Assembly (NCBI RefSeq): GCF_003173595.1
Contig: NZ_QGNZ01000002.1
Location: forward strand, 124,001 to 188,000
Direction of reading: 5' to 3'
Length of the DNA: 64,000 nucleotides
Source: Pedobacter yonginensis
Lineage (GTDB): Bacteria > Bacteroidota > Bacteroidia > Sphingobacteriales > Sphingobacteriaceae
In this document: in pieces, positions 1-8,431 of the stretch
How the letters are laid out: each line of letters starts with the position of its first letter
Position numbering within the stretch: the first letter of the stretch is position 1
Program-made: the position numbers and the translations under genes
Notes under the pieces: generated by a model
Seen by the model: only the letters and a program-made list of their open reading frames with translations
Database searches by the model: none
Told to the model about the DNA's origin: nothing

Positions 1-213
1 GAAAAAAATAGCCTTGGGTCGGTGTCGTACCTAAATAAGTTCAAACGCCTTCCGTCCTAGTGTGTTCACTACTAATAATAGATAATTGAAAGAGAATGCC
101 ATCTGTGCTCATCAACCAAAAGGCTGTTTGTATAATTTATTGCAGATTATTTACTACAAACGCTATAGAATTAATATATTTTAATAATTTTGCCTCATTC
201 CTATCTTATTTTC

Positions 214-1650
214 ATGAAAAAATCAATTGCGAGCATAGTTGCAGAAGCAAACCAAAGCGGTGAAGGCACGCTTAAAAGAACCTTAGGACCAATTAACCTC
301 ATTTTAATTGGTGTAGGTTTAACCTTAGGCGCTGGTTTATTTTCCATTACTGGTTTGGCGGCCGCAAATCACTCTGGGCCAGCGGTAACCTTGTCTTTTG
401 TAATTGCAGCCTTAGGATGTGGTTTCGCAGCATTATGTTATGCAGAGTTTGCATCCATGATTCCCGTTGCAGGTAGTGCATATACCTACTCTTATGCCAC
501 CATGGGCGAACTCTTCGCCTGGATTATAGGTTGGGATTTGGTGCTCGAATATTCAGTGGGTTGCGCAACAGTTGCCATTTCATGGTCGCAATATTTAACC
601 AAATTTTTGGGCAGCTTGGGCCTTTACCTGCCGCCGCAACTTACCCTTTCTCCATTTGAAACGGCAAAACTTGCTGATGGCTCTACCGTAAACGGCATTA
701 TAAATATCCCTGCTGCACTGGTTGTGGTACTTATGACCGCCATTCTGATTAGAGGCACAAAAGGCTCGGCTATTGTTAATGGAATTATCGTTTTCTTAAA
801 AGTTGGTGTGGTATTGGTTTTTATCGCCTTAGGTTGGCAATATATAGATCCTGCAAATTACCATCCCTATATCCCAGAAAACACAGGCACATTTGGCCAG
901 TTTGGCTGGAGCGGCGTTTTACGTGGTGCCGGTTTGGTATTTTTTGTGTTCATCGGTTTTGATGCCGTAGCAGCATCTGCTCAAGAAACCAAAAACCCCG
1001 CCAGAGATTTACCTATCGGAATTATTGGCTCTCTCTTAGTGTGTACCATTTTATTCGGTTTATTTGGACACGTAATGACGGGCTTAGCCAATTATAAGGA
1101 ATTTGCGAACAGTGGTGCACCTGTTGCCATCGCAATAGAAAAAACGCCATACGCCTGGTTAAGCCAAGCCATCATCTTAGCGATTCTGATTGGTTATACA
1201 TCTGTTATTCTCATCGACTTAATGGCACAATCCAGAATGTTCTATTCCATCAGTAAGGACGGCTTATTGCCAAAAATGTTTTCAGATGTGCACTCAAAGT
1301 TTAAAACACCTTGGAAATCAAATATCATTTTATGTATTTTCATTGCCCTTTTTGCGGCCTTTGTACCCATGAATGTGGTAGGTGAAATGACTAGCATTGG
1401 AACCTTATTGGCATTCTTGATGGTTTGTGTAGGCATATTAATTTTGCGCAAAACAGATCCTGAAGCGAAACGCCCATTCAGAGTTCCCTGGGTTCCGGTA
1501 ATACCCATATTGGGGATATTAACCTGTATTGCCATGATGGTTTTCCTGCCTTGGGAAACTTGGTTGAGACTGGCCGTATGGTTATTGATTGGCTTGGCCA
1601 TATACTTTTGGTATGGCAAAAAAAACAGCAAGCTGAACGACGGAAGGTAA
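214..1650 (+). CDS. APC-superfamily amino acid permease (CAT-like)
   Basis: This encodes a 478-aa polytopic inner-membrane transporter of the amino acid-polyamine-organocation superfamily, most like the cationic amino acid transporter branch. The first transmembrane segment carries the typical glycine-rich stretch (GVGLTLGAGLFSITG, about residues 33-47), followed by about a dozen hydrophobic segments. The cytoplasmic N-terminus (KKSIASIVAEA) resembles the conserved start of Bacteroidota CAT-type permeases. The ATG at 214 was chosen because the frame opens further upstream only with a TTG at 190. The substrate cannot be read from sequence; cationic or neutral amino acids are both possible. It has no obvious operon partner, since the next same-strand gene is a separate 54-codon gene 220 bases on. 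Confidence 0.85.
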   Translation: MKKSIASIVAEANQSGEGTLKRTLGPINLILIGVGLTLGAGLFSITGLAAANHSGPAVTLSFVIAALGCGFAALCYAEFASMIPVAGSAYTYSYATMGELFAWIIGWDLVLEYSVGCATVAISWSQYLTKFLGSLGLYLPPQLTLSPFETAKLADGSTVNGIINIPAALVVVLMTAILIRGTKGSAIVNGIIVFLKVGVVLVFIALGWQYIDPANYHPYIPENTGTFGQFGWSGVLRGAGLVFFVFIGFDAVAASAQETKNPARDLPIGIIGSLLVCTILFGLFGHVMTGLANYKEFANSGAPVAIAIEKTPYAWLSQAIILAILIGYTSVILIDLMAQSRMFYSISKDGLLPKMFSDVHSKFKTPWKSNIILCIFIALFAAFVPMNVVGEMTSIGTLLAFLMVCVGILILRKTDPEAKRPFRVPWVPVIPILGILTCIAMMVFLPWETWLRLAVWLLIGLAIYFWYGKKNSKLNDGR

Positions 1651-1872
1651 AATTTCTTACGGTAATTTACTGTTAATTAAACAGATACGTCGTTTCCAAT
1701 CGTCGGCTTTTGACTACAGACTGATTATCAAACACATGGACAAACTGGTATTTATAACCGTATAAATATCAGTTATTTAACAAAAAGTAAAAGTTATCCA
1801 CAAATAAACATTTTTTTATTTTTTTGGCTTGGGATTTGTCTTAAGTATATCATCTACTTAAAACATTTACCT

Positions 1873-2037
1873 ATGATTATTAAATTAGACACCTCCCTTT
1901 TCAGACTTGCCAGACCAAAAACAGAAAGCAATAGAATCGCATCTAAACCGCTAACAAAAGCACAATGGATTAATGCAGATCGAATTGTAATGGCAATCTT
2001 GTTTATTGTAACCATTGCTGGGGCAATTTTATTTTAG
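1873..2037 (+). CDS. small single-pass membrane protein, 54 aa, unknown
   Basis: A 54-codon frame opens with ATG at 1873 and closes with TAG at 2035-2037. The first ~38 residues are polar and basic (begins MIIKLDTSLFRLARPK). The last ~16 form a hydrophobic segment (RIVMAILFIVTIAGAILF) that ends exactly at the C-terminus, as in tail-anchored small membrane proteins. I do not recognise a family. Support comes from the clear amphipathic-then-hydrophobic design and its position in an otherwise empty 470-base gap. Function unknown; it could still be a spurious frame. Confidence 0.5.
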   Translation: MIIKLDTSLFRLARPKTESNRIASKPLTKAQWINADRIVMAILFIVTIAGAILF

Positions 2038-2122
2038 AACCAAAACGTTTAAAAAAAATAAAGCTCAAAAGCATCACTGCTGCAAACCCTAAAATGGTTA
2101 TGCATTGCTATTAATGGGTTTA

Positions 2123-2752
2123 TCATGCTTTCTTATAAACAGATGCTCTAATAAAACCTCCGAAGTATCTAGATTCATCAATAAGCGTATATTTACTCCC
2201 TTCGAAATACGGTTTAGTTTCTATAAGTTGTGAGGCCTCCACAATTGATAAAAGCTTAAAAAACCGATACATCGCTTTCAACAAAAACAGCTTCCACCAT
2301 TGCCCGCTTGCGGTGCCCACACAAAAATCTACGAATAGCCATAGTCCACAAGGTTTTAAAAAGCCAGATAACTTTTCAAAAACAAATTCGACTCGTTCTT
2401 TCGAGAAATTATCGAACAGGAAAGGCGTTAGTATGGCATCAAATAAAATTGATGAATCAAATTCTTCAATGCCTTGATTGACAATTTGAACTTCGTTATC
2501 TCCAAAATTTCTTTGTTTAGAAAGCGCCACCATTTTTGCTGAAATTTCCACATAAACAATTTTCAATCCCTTCGGACTAAGTTTCGAAATTTCTTCCAGA
2601 ATCCAACCTGTTCCCCCGCCAACAACTAATATAGACCCATTTTTTGGCAGATATTTTAACTGATTTATTTGGGCGTTCACCTGCGATTTAAAAAACACCA
2701 ACCGACTCATAAAATCGTATTGATTGGCTATTTTATCGTAATTGTTAAGCAA
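2123..2752 (-). CDS. class I SAM-dependent methyltransferase
   Basis: A 209-aa Rossmann-fold methyltransferase. The SAM-binding motif I is visible as ILVVGGGTGWILEEI (about residues 41-55), with the acidic motif II at VYVEIS (about 66-71). The N-terminus (YDKIANQYDFMSRLVF) matches the usual opening of UbiE/COQ5-like and generic SAM methyltransferases. The start is probably a TTG at 2752. The only ATG nearby, at 2710, would remove this conserved opening, and no ATG lies between 2752 and an in-frame stop at 2777-2779. The substrate is unknown. It reads in the same direction as the UbiA-like gene upstream (57-base gap), so co-transcription and a shared lipid or quinone-type pathway are possible but unproven. 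Confidence 0.75.
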   Translation of the reverse strand: MLNNYDKIANQYDFMSRLVFFKSQVNAQINQLKYLPKNGSILVVGGGTGWILEEISKLSPKGLKIVYVEISAKMVALSKQRNFGDNEVQIVNQGIEEFDSSILFDAILTPFLFDNFSKERVEFVFEKLSGFLKPCGLWLFVDFCVGTASGQWWKLFLLKAMYRFFKLLSIVEASQLIETKPYFEGSKYTLIDESRYFGGFIRASVYKKA

Positions 2753-2809
2753 TTTATAGGTGTTTAAATTTGTAAATCATTAATAGGATATGGAGTTAAG
2801 CATTGCACC

Positions 2810-3721
2810 CTATTGTACAAACTGCATTCCAATAATTCCGCAAATGGCCTTAAATAAAATTAATCCATCAATAACCATTAAATAGTATAAAATATTCTTC
2901 CTTTTATGCATAGAATAAGCTAAATACATGGTTAGCATAAATGGCAATACATTAAACAAAACCTGCGGTAAGCCAAAACCCTTAAAGTATCCAAATACGG
3001 CAAGCGAAACCAATCCAACAACAAGTAATGGAATTAAAATGTTAAAAATTGTCCTGCGTAAACCATAACGTACCACAAATGTTCTAAGCTGTTTATTGCT
3101 ATCGGTGGGATAATCCTTAATGTCGAAAATGATGGCGTTAACGGTACAAAACATCCAGTTTTTAATAAATAACCAAGCCCATAATACCGAATCGTGATAA
3201 CCAATTCCAGTTTCTATCTTAAGCATAATAAGTGGCAAAACATTAGCACAGCAAGCCCATACAAAACCGATTACAAATGCTTTAAGCCACCCTGTGTTCC
3301 GTAAATTAAACTTTAAGAAGGATTTAGGCAATAGGCCATAATATAGTGCCCCAGCAACAACAATAATTATAATTGCTATCCAATAATTTAAAGGAAGTTG
3401 TAAAAAATTATCAAAGTTTTGATAGAGTAAGCTCAACGCCAGCACCACACAAAGCGTAAACAGAATAGCCTGACTCCAATTTATAAACTTTTTATGTTTA
3501 AAATACCATTGATTTCTTGGATTGTTAACCGAAGCACTTGTTGATACCCGATTATAGGCATAGGTATAATATATTGTGGGAGCCAAAAAAAGTAAAAGGA
3601 AATAATTTAACGAATTATAAGGCAAACGCAATTGCTGTGTAGCTTCTATAGTCAATGCCACAGCCAACAAACCAACAAAATAGTTCCCAAAAAAAATAAA
3701 TCGGATAATCTTATTCAGCAT
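2810..3721 (-). CDS. UbiA-like polytopic membrane protein
   Basis: A 303-aa protein with about eight to nine hydrophobic segments. One loop reads IIFDIKDYPTDSNKQLRTF, which fits the second aspartate-rich motif (DxxDxxxD) of UbiA-type intramembrane prenyltransferases. The first NDxxDxxxD motif is not obvious: the corresponding loop reads YAYNRVSTSAS, with Asn but no Asp. It may therefore be a divergent or catalytically altered family member. The methyltransferase gene directly downstream would fit a small prenyl-lipid modification pair, but this is inference. Start ATG at 3721. Confidence 0.55.
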   Translation of the reverse strand: MLNKIIRFIFFGNYFVGLLAVALTIEATQQLRLPYNSLNYFLLLFLAPTIYYTYAYNRVSTSASVNNPRNQWYFKHKKFINWSQAILFTLCVVLALSLLYQNFDNFLQLPLNYWIAIIIIVVAGALYYGLLPKSFLKFNLRNTGWLKAFVIGFVWACCANVLPLIMLKIETGIGYHDSVLWAWLFIKNWMFCTVNAIIFDIKDYPTDSNKQLRTFVVRYGLRRTIFNILIPLLVVGLVSLAVFGYFKGFGLPQVLFNVLPFMLTMYLAYSMHKRKNILYYLMVIDGLILFKAICGIIGMQFVQ

Positions 3722-3787
3722 TTACTTCATTAAAATTTCGATACCAATTTCGGATATAAAATCGAATTGCGAGACATCTTTTGTCCA

Positions 3788-4310
3788 CCTAAATCCCCTT
3801 AATCAGCTTCATCTGTGTAATCTGCGGCAACAAATCTGCCTCATCTGCGGGAAAAAATTTAAGCCCTGTCAAAACAAAAACAAGTTAATCTTCCTAAATC
3901 CCCTTAATCAGCTTCATCTGTGTAATCTGCGGAAAAAATCTGCCTAATCTGCGGGAAAAAAATTTAGGCCCTGTCAAAACAAAAAACAAGTTAATCCACC
4001 TAAATCCCCTTAATCGGCTTCATCTGTGTAAACTGCGGAAAAAATCTGCCTAATCTGCGGGAAAAAATTTAAGCCCTGTCAAAACAAAAACAAGTTAATC
4101 TACCTAAATCCCTTAATCGGCTTCATCTGCGTAATCTGTGGAAAAAATCTGCATAATCTGCGGGAAAAATCTGCCTAATCTGCGGGAAAAAATTTAAGCC
4201 CTGTCAAAAAGAAACAAGTAAGTCCACCTAAATCCCCTTAATCAGCTTCATCTGTGTAATCTGCGGGAAAAATCTGCCTAATCTGCGGGAAAAAATTAAA
4301 CGTTTTACCT
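3788..4310. repeat. five-unit direct tandem repeat, ~105 bp period
   Basis: Units begin with CCTAAATCCC(C)TTAATC at about 3788, 3893, 3999, 4103 and 4227. Each unit continues CTTCATCTGTGTAATCTGCGG, then AATCTGCGGGAAAAA, then AAGCCCTGTCAAAA. Unit spacing is 105, 106, 104 and 124 bases. The fourth unit is longer through an extra copy of the inner AATCTGCGGGAAAAAT element. No frame is conserved and no hairpin dominates. The repeat fills almost all of the 623-base gap between the UbiA-like gene and the MMPL gene, both of which read away leftwards. Confidence 0.9.
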
Positions 4311-4344
4311 CAAAACAACCTGATCTGCGCAATTGACATCCCTC

Positions 4345-6696
4345 CTAATGATCAAACTCACCAATATGCTTAGCCGATTCCTCATCAGAAATCACCTTTC
4401 TAACTTTCTTCCTATCCAACCACAAAACCAATGCAGGCAATAAAGTTAAATTAAAGATAAGGGCTACGAACAACGTAATTGATAGCAGTAAACCCAAAAT
4501 AACAGTTCCGCCAAAGGTAGATGCCGTAAAAATTCCAAATCCGAAGAATAAAATTAGGGCAATATGTGTCATACTCACTCCTGTTTCCGTAATCGTATCG
4601 GTAATTACTTTCGGAACGCTAAAGTTGGTTAGGTTTAATTCCTGCTGATAACGGGTGAGGAAATATATAGTTTGATCGGAAGCCAATCCAAATGCGATGG
4701 TAAAAATTAAGATGGTTGATGGCTTTAATGAAATTCCGAAATAACCCATAATGCCAGCTGTTATAATTAACGGAACGATATTGGGCAATAGAGATATAAA
4801 CATGATGCCTAAACTCTTAAACTGTGCCAGGCGAAGTAGGGAGATTAAGATGATGGCTAAGCCAATACTTTCGAACAAATGCTTCAACATATAATCGGTT
4901 CCTTTGGAGAAGATTACGCTCGAACCTGTTAATTCCACATCAAATTTAGACGGCGGCAAAATACTGTCAATTCGCGGTTTAAGTTCCTTCATAATGGCAT
5001 CCAAACGTTTAGATCCAACATCTGCCATCTGAAAGCTGATTCTGGTACTTTGATTGTCTTTGCCTACAAAACTGGTTAGTAAACTGGCATTTCCCTTACC
5101 GCCGTTGGCAATGTAAGCCAGAATAAAGTTTTTTTCCAGGTTATCAGGTAATCTAAAAAAAGTAGAATCGTTGTTATAGAATGCCTGTGTGGCATATTTT
5201 AAGCCCATATTTACCGAAATTGAACGGGAGAATTCGGGATAAGCTGAAATCATTTTTTCCATTTTCTCCATTCGTTTAAGGTTCGTTAAATTGAAAACAC
5301 CATTTTTCTTTTTGGTATCAACACTAACCTCAAGTGGCAAAATGCCTTCAAAATTTTTCTCGAAAAACTTTAAATCAGTTAAAATTTCAGAATTTTTCGG
5401 AAGGTCATCAACCACATATCCATTAACGTTTATCTTTAAAACGCCGATGAAAGCAATAATGGCGATGATGATTGTTGCGACATAAATTAACACACTCTTT
5501 CGCTGCACAAGAGCATCTGTTTTGACCAGCAACTTGTGCAAGAACCCTTCTTCTACATGCGTTTGCGCTTTGAGTTTTGGTGCAGGCAGATAGCTAAAGA
5601 TAATTGGAATTAAACATAAGCACATTAACCAAGTAATCATTACATTAATAGAAGCCACACTTCCAAATTGCATTAGCAACTCACTGCCTGTAAAGTACAA
5701 TACGCCGAAGCCAATTGCAGCCGTAATGTTCGCAATCAAAGTTGTAACAGCGATTCGTTCTATGGTTAAACTTAAAGCCCTTTCTTTATCGCCATGTTTT
5801 CTTAACTCATTTTGATATTTGTTAAGCAACAAAATACTATTCGGAATACCGATAATTACAATGAGCGGGGGAATTAGTCCGGTTAAAATGGTTAACTCAA
5901 ACCCAAATAAAACAAGTGTGCCGATACTCCAAATCACCCCCATTACCACCACCAAAATCGGGAAGAATACCGCATAAAACTTTTTAAAGAATATGAGTAA
6001 AATAATGGCAGAAACCAAAATGGATAAACCTAAGAAAAGTACAAACTCGTTACTTACCAACTTACTAACCGCAGTACGAATGTAAGGTAAACCAGAAATA
6101 TGAACTTGTATTTTGGTAGCAGACTGAAAGTCTTTGGCTTTTTGTTCAATCTGCTTTAAAATTGGGTTTCGTTCGGCCGTATTTAGAATTTTAGTATCAA
6201 AGGTAATGGCCATCAAGGTCGCATTCTGCCTATTGTAAACTAAACCTTCGAAAAATAGGGTATTGTATACGGTATTTTTAATGGAATCCATTTCTGAATC
6301 CGATTTAACCAAGCCATTTGGAATGGCTTTAAGCGTAAACTTCTGCTCTACAGTGTCTTTCTCTAGCTGGAAAATTCTTCCTGATGACAAAACCTGCTTA
6401 ATTCCTTTAAGCTTTTGAATCTCATTTGAAAGTTGAACCCATTGATTGTAAACCTCTTTTTTAAAAATATCTGGCGATTGGATGCCAACAACCATTACAC
6501 TTCCATCCTCACCAAACTGCTTTTTAAAGGCATTGTATTTTACAAAGGCACTATCTGTTACGGGTAGAATTTTGCTCCCTGTGTATGATAATTTCACATT
6601 CTTGGCTTGGTAGGCCATGAATATGGTGCCTAATAAGAAAAATACGATGATCGCGATACGGTTCTGAAGAATAAATCTCGATAGCTTAACCCACAT
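4345..6696 (-). CDS. MMPL/RND-family transporter (hydrophobe exporter type)
   Basis: About 783 aa with the duplicated RND architecture: TM1, a large periplasmic domain, five TM segments, then the same pattern repeated. The second half of each repeat shows the SSD/MMPL-like helices (GLSILVSAIILLIFF; FGLASDQTIYFLTRYQQEL, with an Asp in the TM4-equivalent region). The family exports lipids or hydrophobic compounds without a dedicated adaptor in many bacteria. The ATG at 6696 (MWVKLSRFILQNR) is preferred, because the frame extends upstream only to a TTG at 6732. It is divergent from recO across a 124-base gap. The substrate is unknown. Confidence 0.8.
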   Translation of the reverse strand: MWVKLSRFILQNRIAIIVFFLLGTIFMAYQAKNVKLSYTGSKILPVTDSAFVKYNAFKKQFGEDGSVMVVGIQSPDIFKKEVYNQWVQLSNEIQKLKGIKQVLSSGRIFQLEKDTVEQKFTLKAIPNGLVKSDSEMDSIKNTVYNTLFFEGLVYNRQNATLMAITFDTKILNTAERNPILKQIEQKAKDFQSATKIQVHISGLPYIRTAVSKLVSNEFVLFLGLSILVSAIILLIFFKKFYAVFFPILVVVMGVIWSIGTLVLFGFELTILTGLIPPLIVIIGIPNSILLLNKYQNELRKHGDKERALSLTIERIAVTTLIANITAAIGFGVLYFTGSELLMQFGSVASINVMITWLMCLCLIPIIFSYLPAPKLKAQTHVEEGFLHKLLVKTDALVQRKSVLIYVATIIIAIIAFIGVLKINVNGYVVDDLPKNSEILTDLKFFEKNFEGILPLEVSVDTKKKNGVFNLTNLKRMEKMEKMISAYPEFSRSISVNMGLKYATQAFYNNDSTFFRLPDNLEKNFILAYIANGGKGNASLLTSFVGKDNQSTRISFQMADVGSKRLDAIMKELKPRIDSILPPSKFDVELTGSSVIFSKGTDYMLKHLFESIGLAIILISLLRLAQFKSLGIMFISLLPNIVPLIITAGIMGYFGISLKPSTILIFTIAFGLASDQTIYFLTRYQQELNLTNFSVPKVITDTITETGVSMTHIALILFFGFGIFTASTFGGTVILGLLLSITLFVALIFNLTLLPALVLWLDRKKVRKVISDEESAKHIGEFDH

Positions 6697-6792
6697 GTGC
6701 AGCTTAGTTTTAGTAATAATATTTAAGGGCAAAACTAATCTTATTTATAAATGGTGATTACTTTTTACGCATTTAAATTTGCACAAATAACA

Positions 6793-6800
6793 TACTTTTG
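6793..6800 (+). promoter_or_regulatory. possible -7 box of recO
   Basis: TACTTTTG matches the Bacteroidota -7 consensus TAnnTTTG and ends 20 bases before the recO ATG. I see no clean TTG -33 element at the right spacing, so this is a weak call. Confidence 0.35.
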
Positions 6801-6820
6801 AAAAAATTGTTTTAATAAGA

Positions 6821-7546
6821 ATGCTACACAAGGTTAGGGGAATTGTTTTAAAGACAACCAATTACAGCGAAAGCAGCGTAATTGTACAGGTTTTAACAGA
6901 TAAATTTGGGATGCAATCTTATCTAATTAATGGGGTTAAAAAACCAAAGGCGAAGATTAAGTTAAACATGCTACAATCTTTACATCTATTGGATATGGTG
7001 GTTTACCACAAAATAAACACCAATATTCAACGGGTATCCGAAGCAAGACAAACACCCGTTTTCAAATCCATCCCCTATGATATTGTTAAAAGCAGTATTG
7101 TAATTTTTCTTAATGAAGTCCTATACAAGAGCATCCGACAACAATCTGCGGATGATAGTCTATTTGATTACATTTACAACTCTATTGCTTGGTTTGATGA
7201 ATGCGAAGAATTTAATCCAAACTTCCACTTATCATTTTTATTAAAGCTCACCCGATTTTTAGGCTTTTCGCCAAATGATCAAAGAAGAAACGATCAGGTT
7301 TATTTCGATTTGCAAGAAGGAGAATTTGTTTCAAGACCACCCATTCATGTCAATTACCTAGAGTTGGATGATGCTTTAGGGTTCATTTCATTATTTAACA
7401 CCCCATTGGAAAAAATTTATGAACTAAAGTTTACCAATAGCCAAAGGCGGTTTTTATTAGATAAGATATTGGTATTCTATACCTTACATACGGCCTCATT
7501 TGGAGAAGTGCAATCGCATAAAATTTTAGAAAGCCTATTAAGCTGA
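6821..7546 (+). CDS. recO: DNA repair protein RecO
   Basis: A 241-aa protein with the RecO layout. The N-terminal OB-fold is visible as KVRGIVLKTTNYSESSVIV followed by LTDKFG and the basic VKKPKAK strand (residues ~4-50). The helical C-terminal domain follows, with LKLTRFLGFSPN (~135-150). RecO anneals ssDNA and loads RecA with RecR in the RecF pathway. Length and the opening are typical of Bacteroidota RecO, which often lacks the zinc-binding cysteines seen elsewhere, and I see no CxxC pair here. It is followed directly by tRNA genes on the same strand. Confidence 0.9.
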   Translation: MLHKVRGIVLKTTNYSESSVIVQVLTDKFGMQSYLINGVKKPKAKIKLNMLQSLHLLDMVVYHKINTNIQRVSEARQTPVFKSIPYDIVKSSIVIFLNEVLYKSIRQQSADDSLFDYIYNSIAWFDECEEFNPNFHLSFLLKLTRFLGFSPNDQRRNDQVYFDLQEGEFVSRPPIHVNYLELDDALGFISLFNTPLEKIYELKFTNSQRRFLLDKILVFYTLHTASFGEVQSHKILESLLS

Positions 7547-7562
7547 AAAAAAATAAAAAAGA

Positions 7563-7593
7563 TTTGCGAAACAAGATTATAGCGCTATATTTG
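7563..7593 (+). promoter_or_regulatory. promoter of the tRNA-Val pair
   Basis: TTTG at 7563-7566 and TATATTTG at 7586-7593 are separated by 19 bases. This is a textbook Bacteroidota promoter (-33 TTTG, -7 TAnnTTTG), ending 18 bases before the first tRNA. Confidence 0.7.
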
Positions 7594-7611
7594 CATTCCC
7601 AAAAGGAGAAA

Positions 7612-7686
7612 GGGAAATTAGCTCAGCTGGTTCAGAGCACCTCGTTTACACCGAGGGGGTCGGGGGTTCGAACCCCTCATTTCCCA
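7612..7686 (+). tRNA. tRNA-Val (anticodon TAC), copy 1
   Basis: A 75-base cloverleaf. The acceptor stem GGGAAAT pairs with ATTTCCC, with discriminator A. The D-arm contains AGCTCAGCTGGTTCAGAGC. The anticodon stem CCTCG/CGAGG encloses loop TTTACAC with anticodon TAC at 7647-7649. The T-arm is GGGGGTTCGAACCCC. CCA is not encoded here (the next bases are CGA). Confidence 0.97.
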
Positions 7687-7690
7687 CGAA

Positions 7691-7722
7691 AGCCTTTTAG
7701 TTTTAACTAGAAGGCTTTTTTA
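7691..7722 (+). terminator. hairpin with T-tract between the two tRNA-Val genes
   Basis: AGCCTT pairs with AAGGCT and TAGTT with AACTA around a short loop, followed by a run of T. It may terminate or process the first tRNA transcript. Confidence 0.6.
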
Positions 7723-7746
7723 TATCATACATAGTCCTTATCAAAA

Positions 7747-7821
7747 GGGAAATTAGCTCAGCTGGTTCAGAGCACCTCGTTTACACCGAGGGGGTCGGGG
7801 GTTCGAACCCCTCATTTCCCA
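7747..7821 (+). tRNA. tRNA-Val (anticodon TAC), copy 2
   Basis: Identical base for base to the copy at 7612-7686. It differs in context: the discriminator A at 7821 is followed by CCA at 7822-7824, so this copy encodes its 3' CCA, possibly by chance. The two copies are separated by 60 bases containing a terminator-like hairpin. Confidence 0.97.
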
Positions 7822-7830
7822 CCAAAAAAA

Positions 7831-7866
7831 AGCCTTTCAGGAAACTGAGAGGCTTTGGTTTTTTTA
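7831..7866 (+). terminator. terminator after the tRNA-Val pair
   Basis: AGCCTTTCAG and CTGAGAGGCT form a stem around GAAA, followed by TTGGTTTTTTT. It could also serve leftward transcripts through the A-run on its other side. Confidence 0.7.
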
Positions 7867-7890
7867 GGGTATTTTTAAACTCAATTCAAT

Positions 7891-8163
7891 CTATTCTGTT
7901 GCTGGCTTCTTTTCTTCTTCATCAACAGGGACTTCTACCGTTGGATCGGTAATAATTTCAGCCTTACCCTCGCCATCGCTCTTCGCAAATAAAATTGGGT
8001 ACAACAGCCATAATGCACCAATGATAATCAATACGCCGGCAAGCATCTCAAAATATATGCTTCCCTTCACTTCGTTGGCATCAAGAATTTTATAGGCTAT
8101 AAAAGAAAGCACGCCCAATACTAAAAGTAAAACTGCTTTCTGCAACTTGAGGAGCTTGATCAT
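7891..8163 (-). CDS. small two-helix membrane protein with acidic tail, 90 aa
   Basis: Begins MIKLLKLQKAVLLLVLG at 8163. Two hydrophobic segments (about residues 8-25 and 38-62) are followed by a charged C-terminal tail ending VPVDEEEKKPATE. The ATG at 8163 is favoured over upstream frame extension because it overlaps the stop of the preceding gene in an ATGA arrangement (8160-8163), a translational-coupling signature. I do not recognise a characterised family. Together with the 62-aa gene it forms a two-gene leftward unit, and both products are probably inner-membrane. Confidence 0.65.
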   Translation of the reverse strand: MIKLLKLQKAVLLLVLGVLSFIAYKILDANEVKGSIYFEMLAGVLIIIGALWLLYPILFAKSDGEGKAEIITDPTVEVPVDEEEKKPATE

Positions 8164-8348
8164 AGGATTTTCTTTTTTAATGTAATGATATGGAATAAAA
8201 CAAAGATTAATCCTATAAGTTCTAAAAGACCACAAAAATAAAAACCATACAGCACAAAATCTCGGCTGGCGGTATTCATCACAGCAAAAATTGGGAGCGC
8301 AACTACTGCTACAATCATCAATGTAAGCCCAATATTAAATAATTTCAT
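8160..8348 (-). CDS. small two-helix membrane protein, 62 aa
   Basis: Begins MKLFNIGLTLMIVAVVALP and has two hydrophobic segments with a basic C-terminus (HIITLKKKIL). The stop codon overlaps the start of the 90-aa gene by four bases, so the two are very likely co-translated. Family unknown. Divergent from ileS. Confidence 0.6.
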   Translation of the reverse strand: MKLFNIGLTLMIVAVVALPIFAVMNTASRDFVLYGFYFCGLLELIGLIFVLFHIITLKKKIL

Positions 8349-8350
8349 AG

Positions 8351-8358
8351 CAAAAGTA
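8351..8358 (-). promoter_or_regulatory. TAnnTTTG box upstream of the 62-aa gene
   Basis: Read on the minus strand, TACTTTTG ends only two bases before the ATG at 8348. If used, the transcript would be leaderless or would start inside the gene, so either the box is chance or the real start lies downstream (an internal ATG is the 11th codon). Confidence 0.3.
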
Positions 8359-8394
8359 TTTATGCCAAAACTACCGAAATTCAGCCATTTTTTT

Positions 8395-8402
8395 TAACTT
8401 TG
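8395..8402 (+). promoter_or_regulatory. probable -7 box of ileS
   Basis: TAACTTTG matches the Bacteroidota TAnnTTTG consensus and lies 29 bases before the ileS ATG. Confidence 0.45.
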
Positions 8403-8431
8403 CATCCTTAATTTTTTGAGGTACTTGATTG

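Noticed and set aside
3788-4310. A CRISPR array
   Set aside because: The repeats are direct, about 105 bases long and contiguous without unique spacers, and no cas gene is present.
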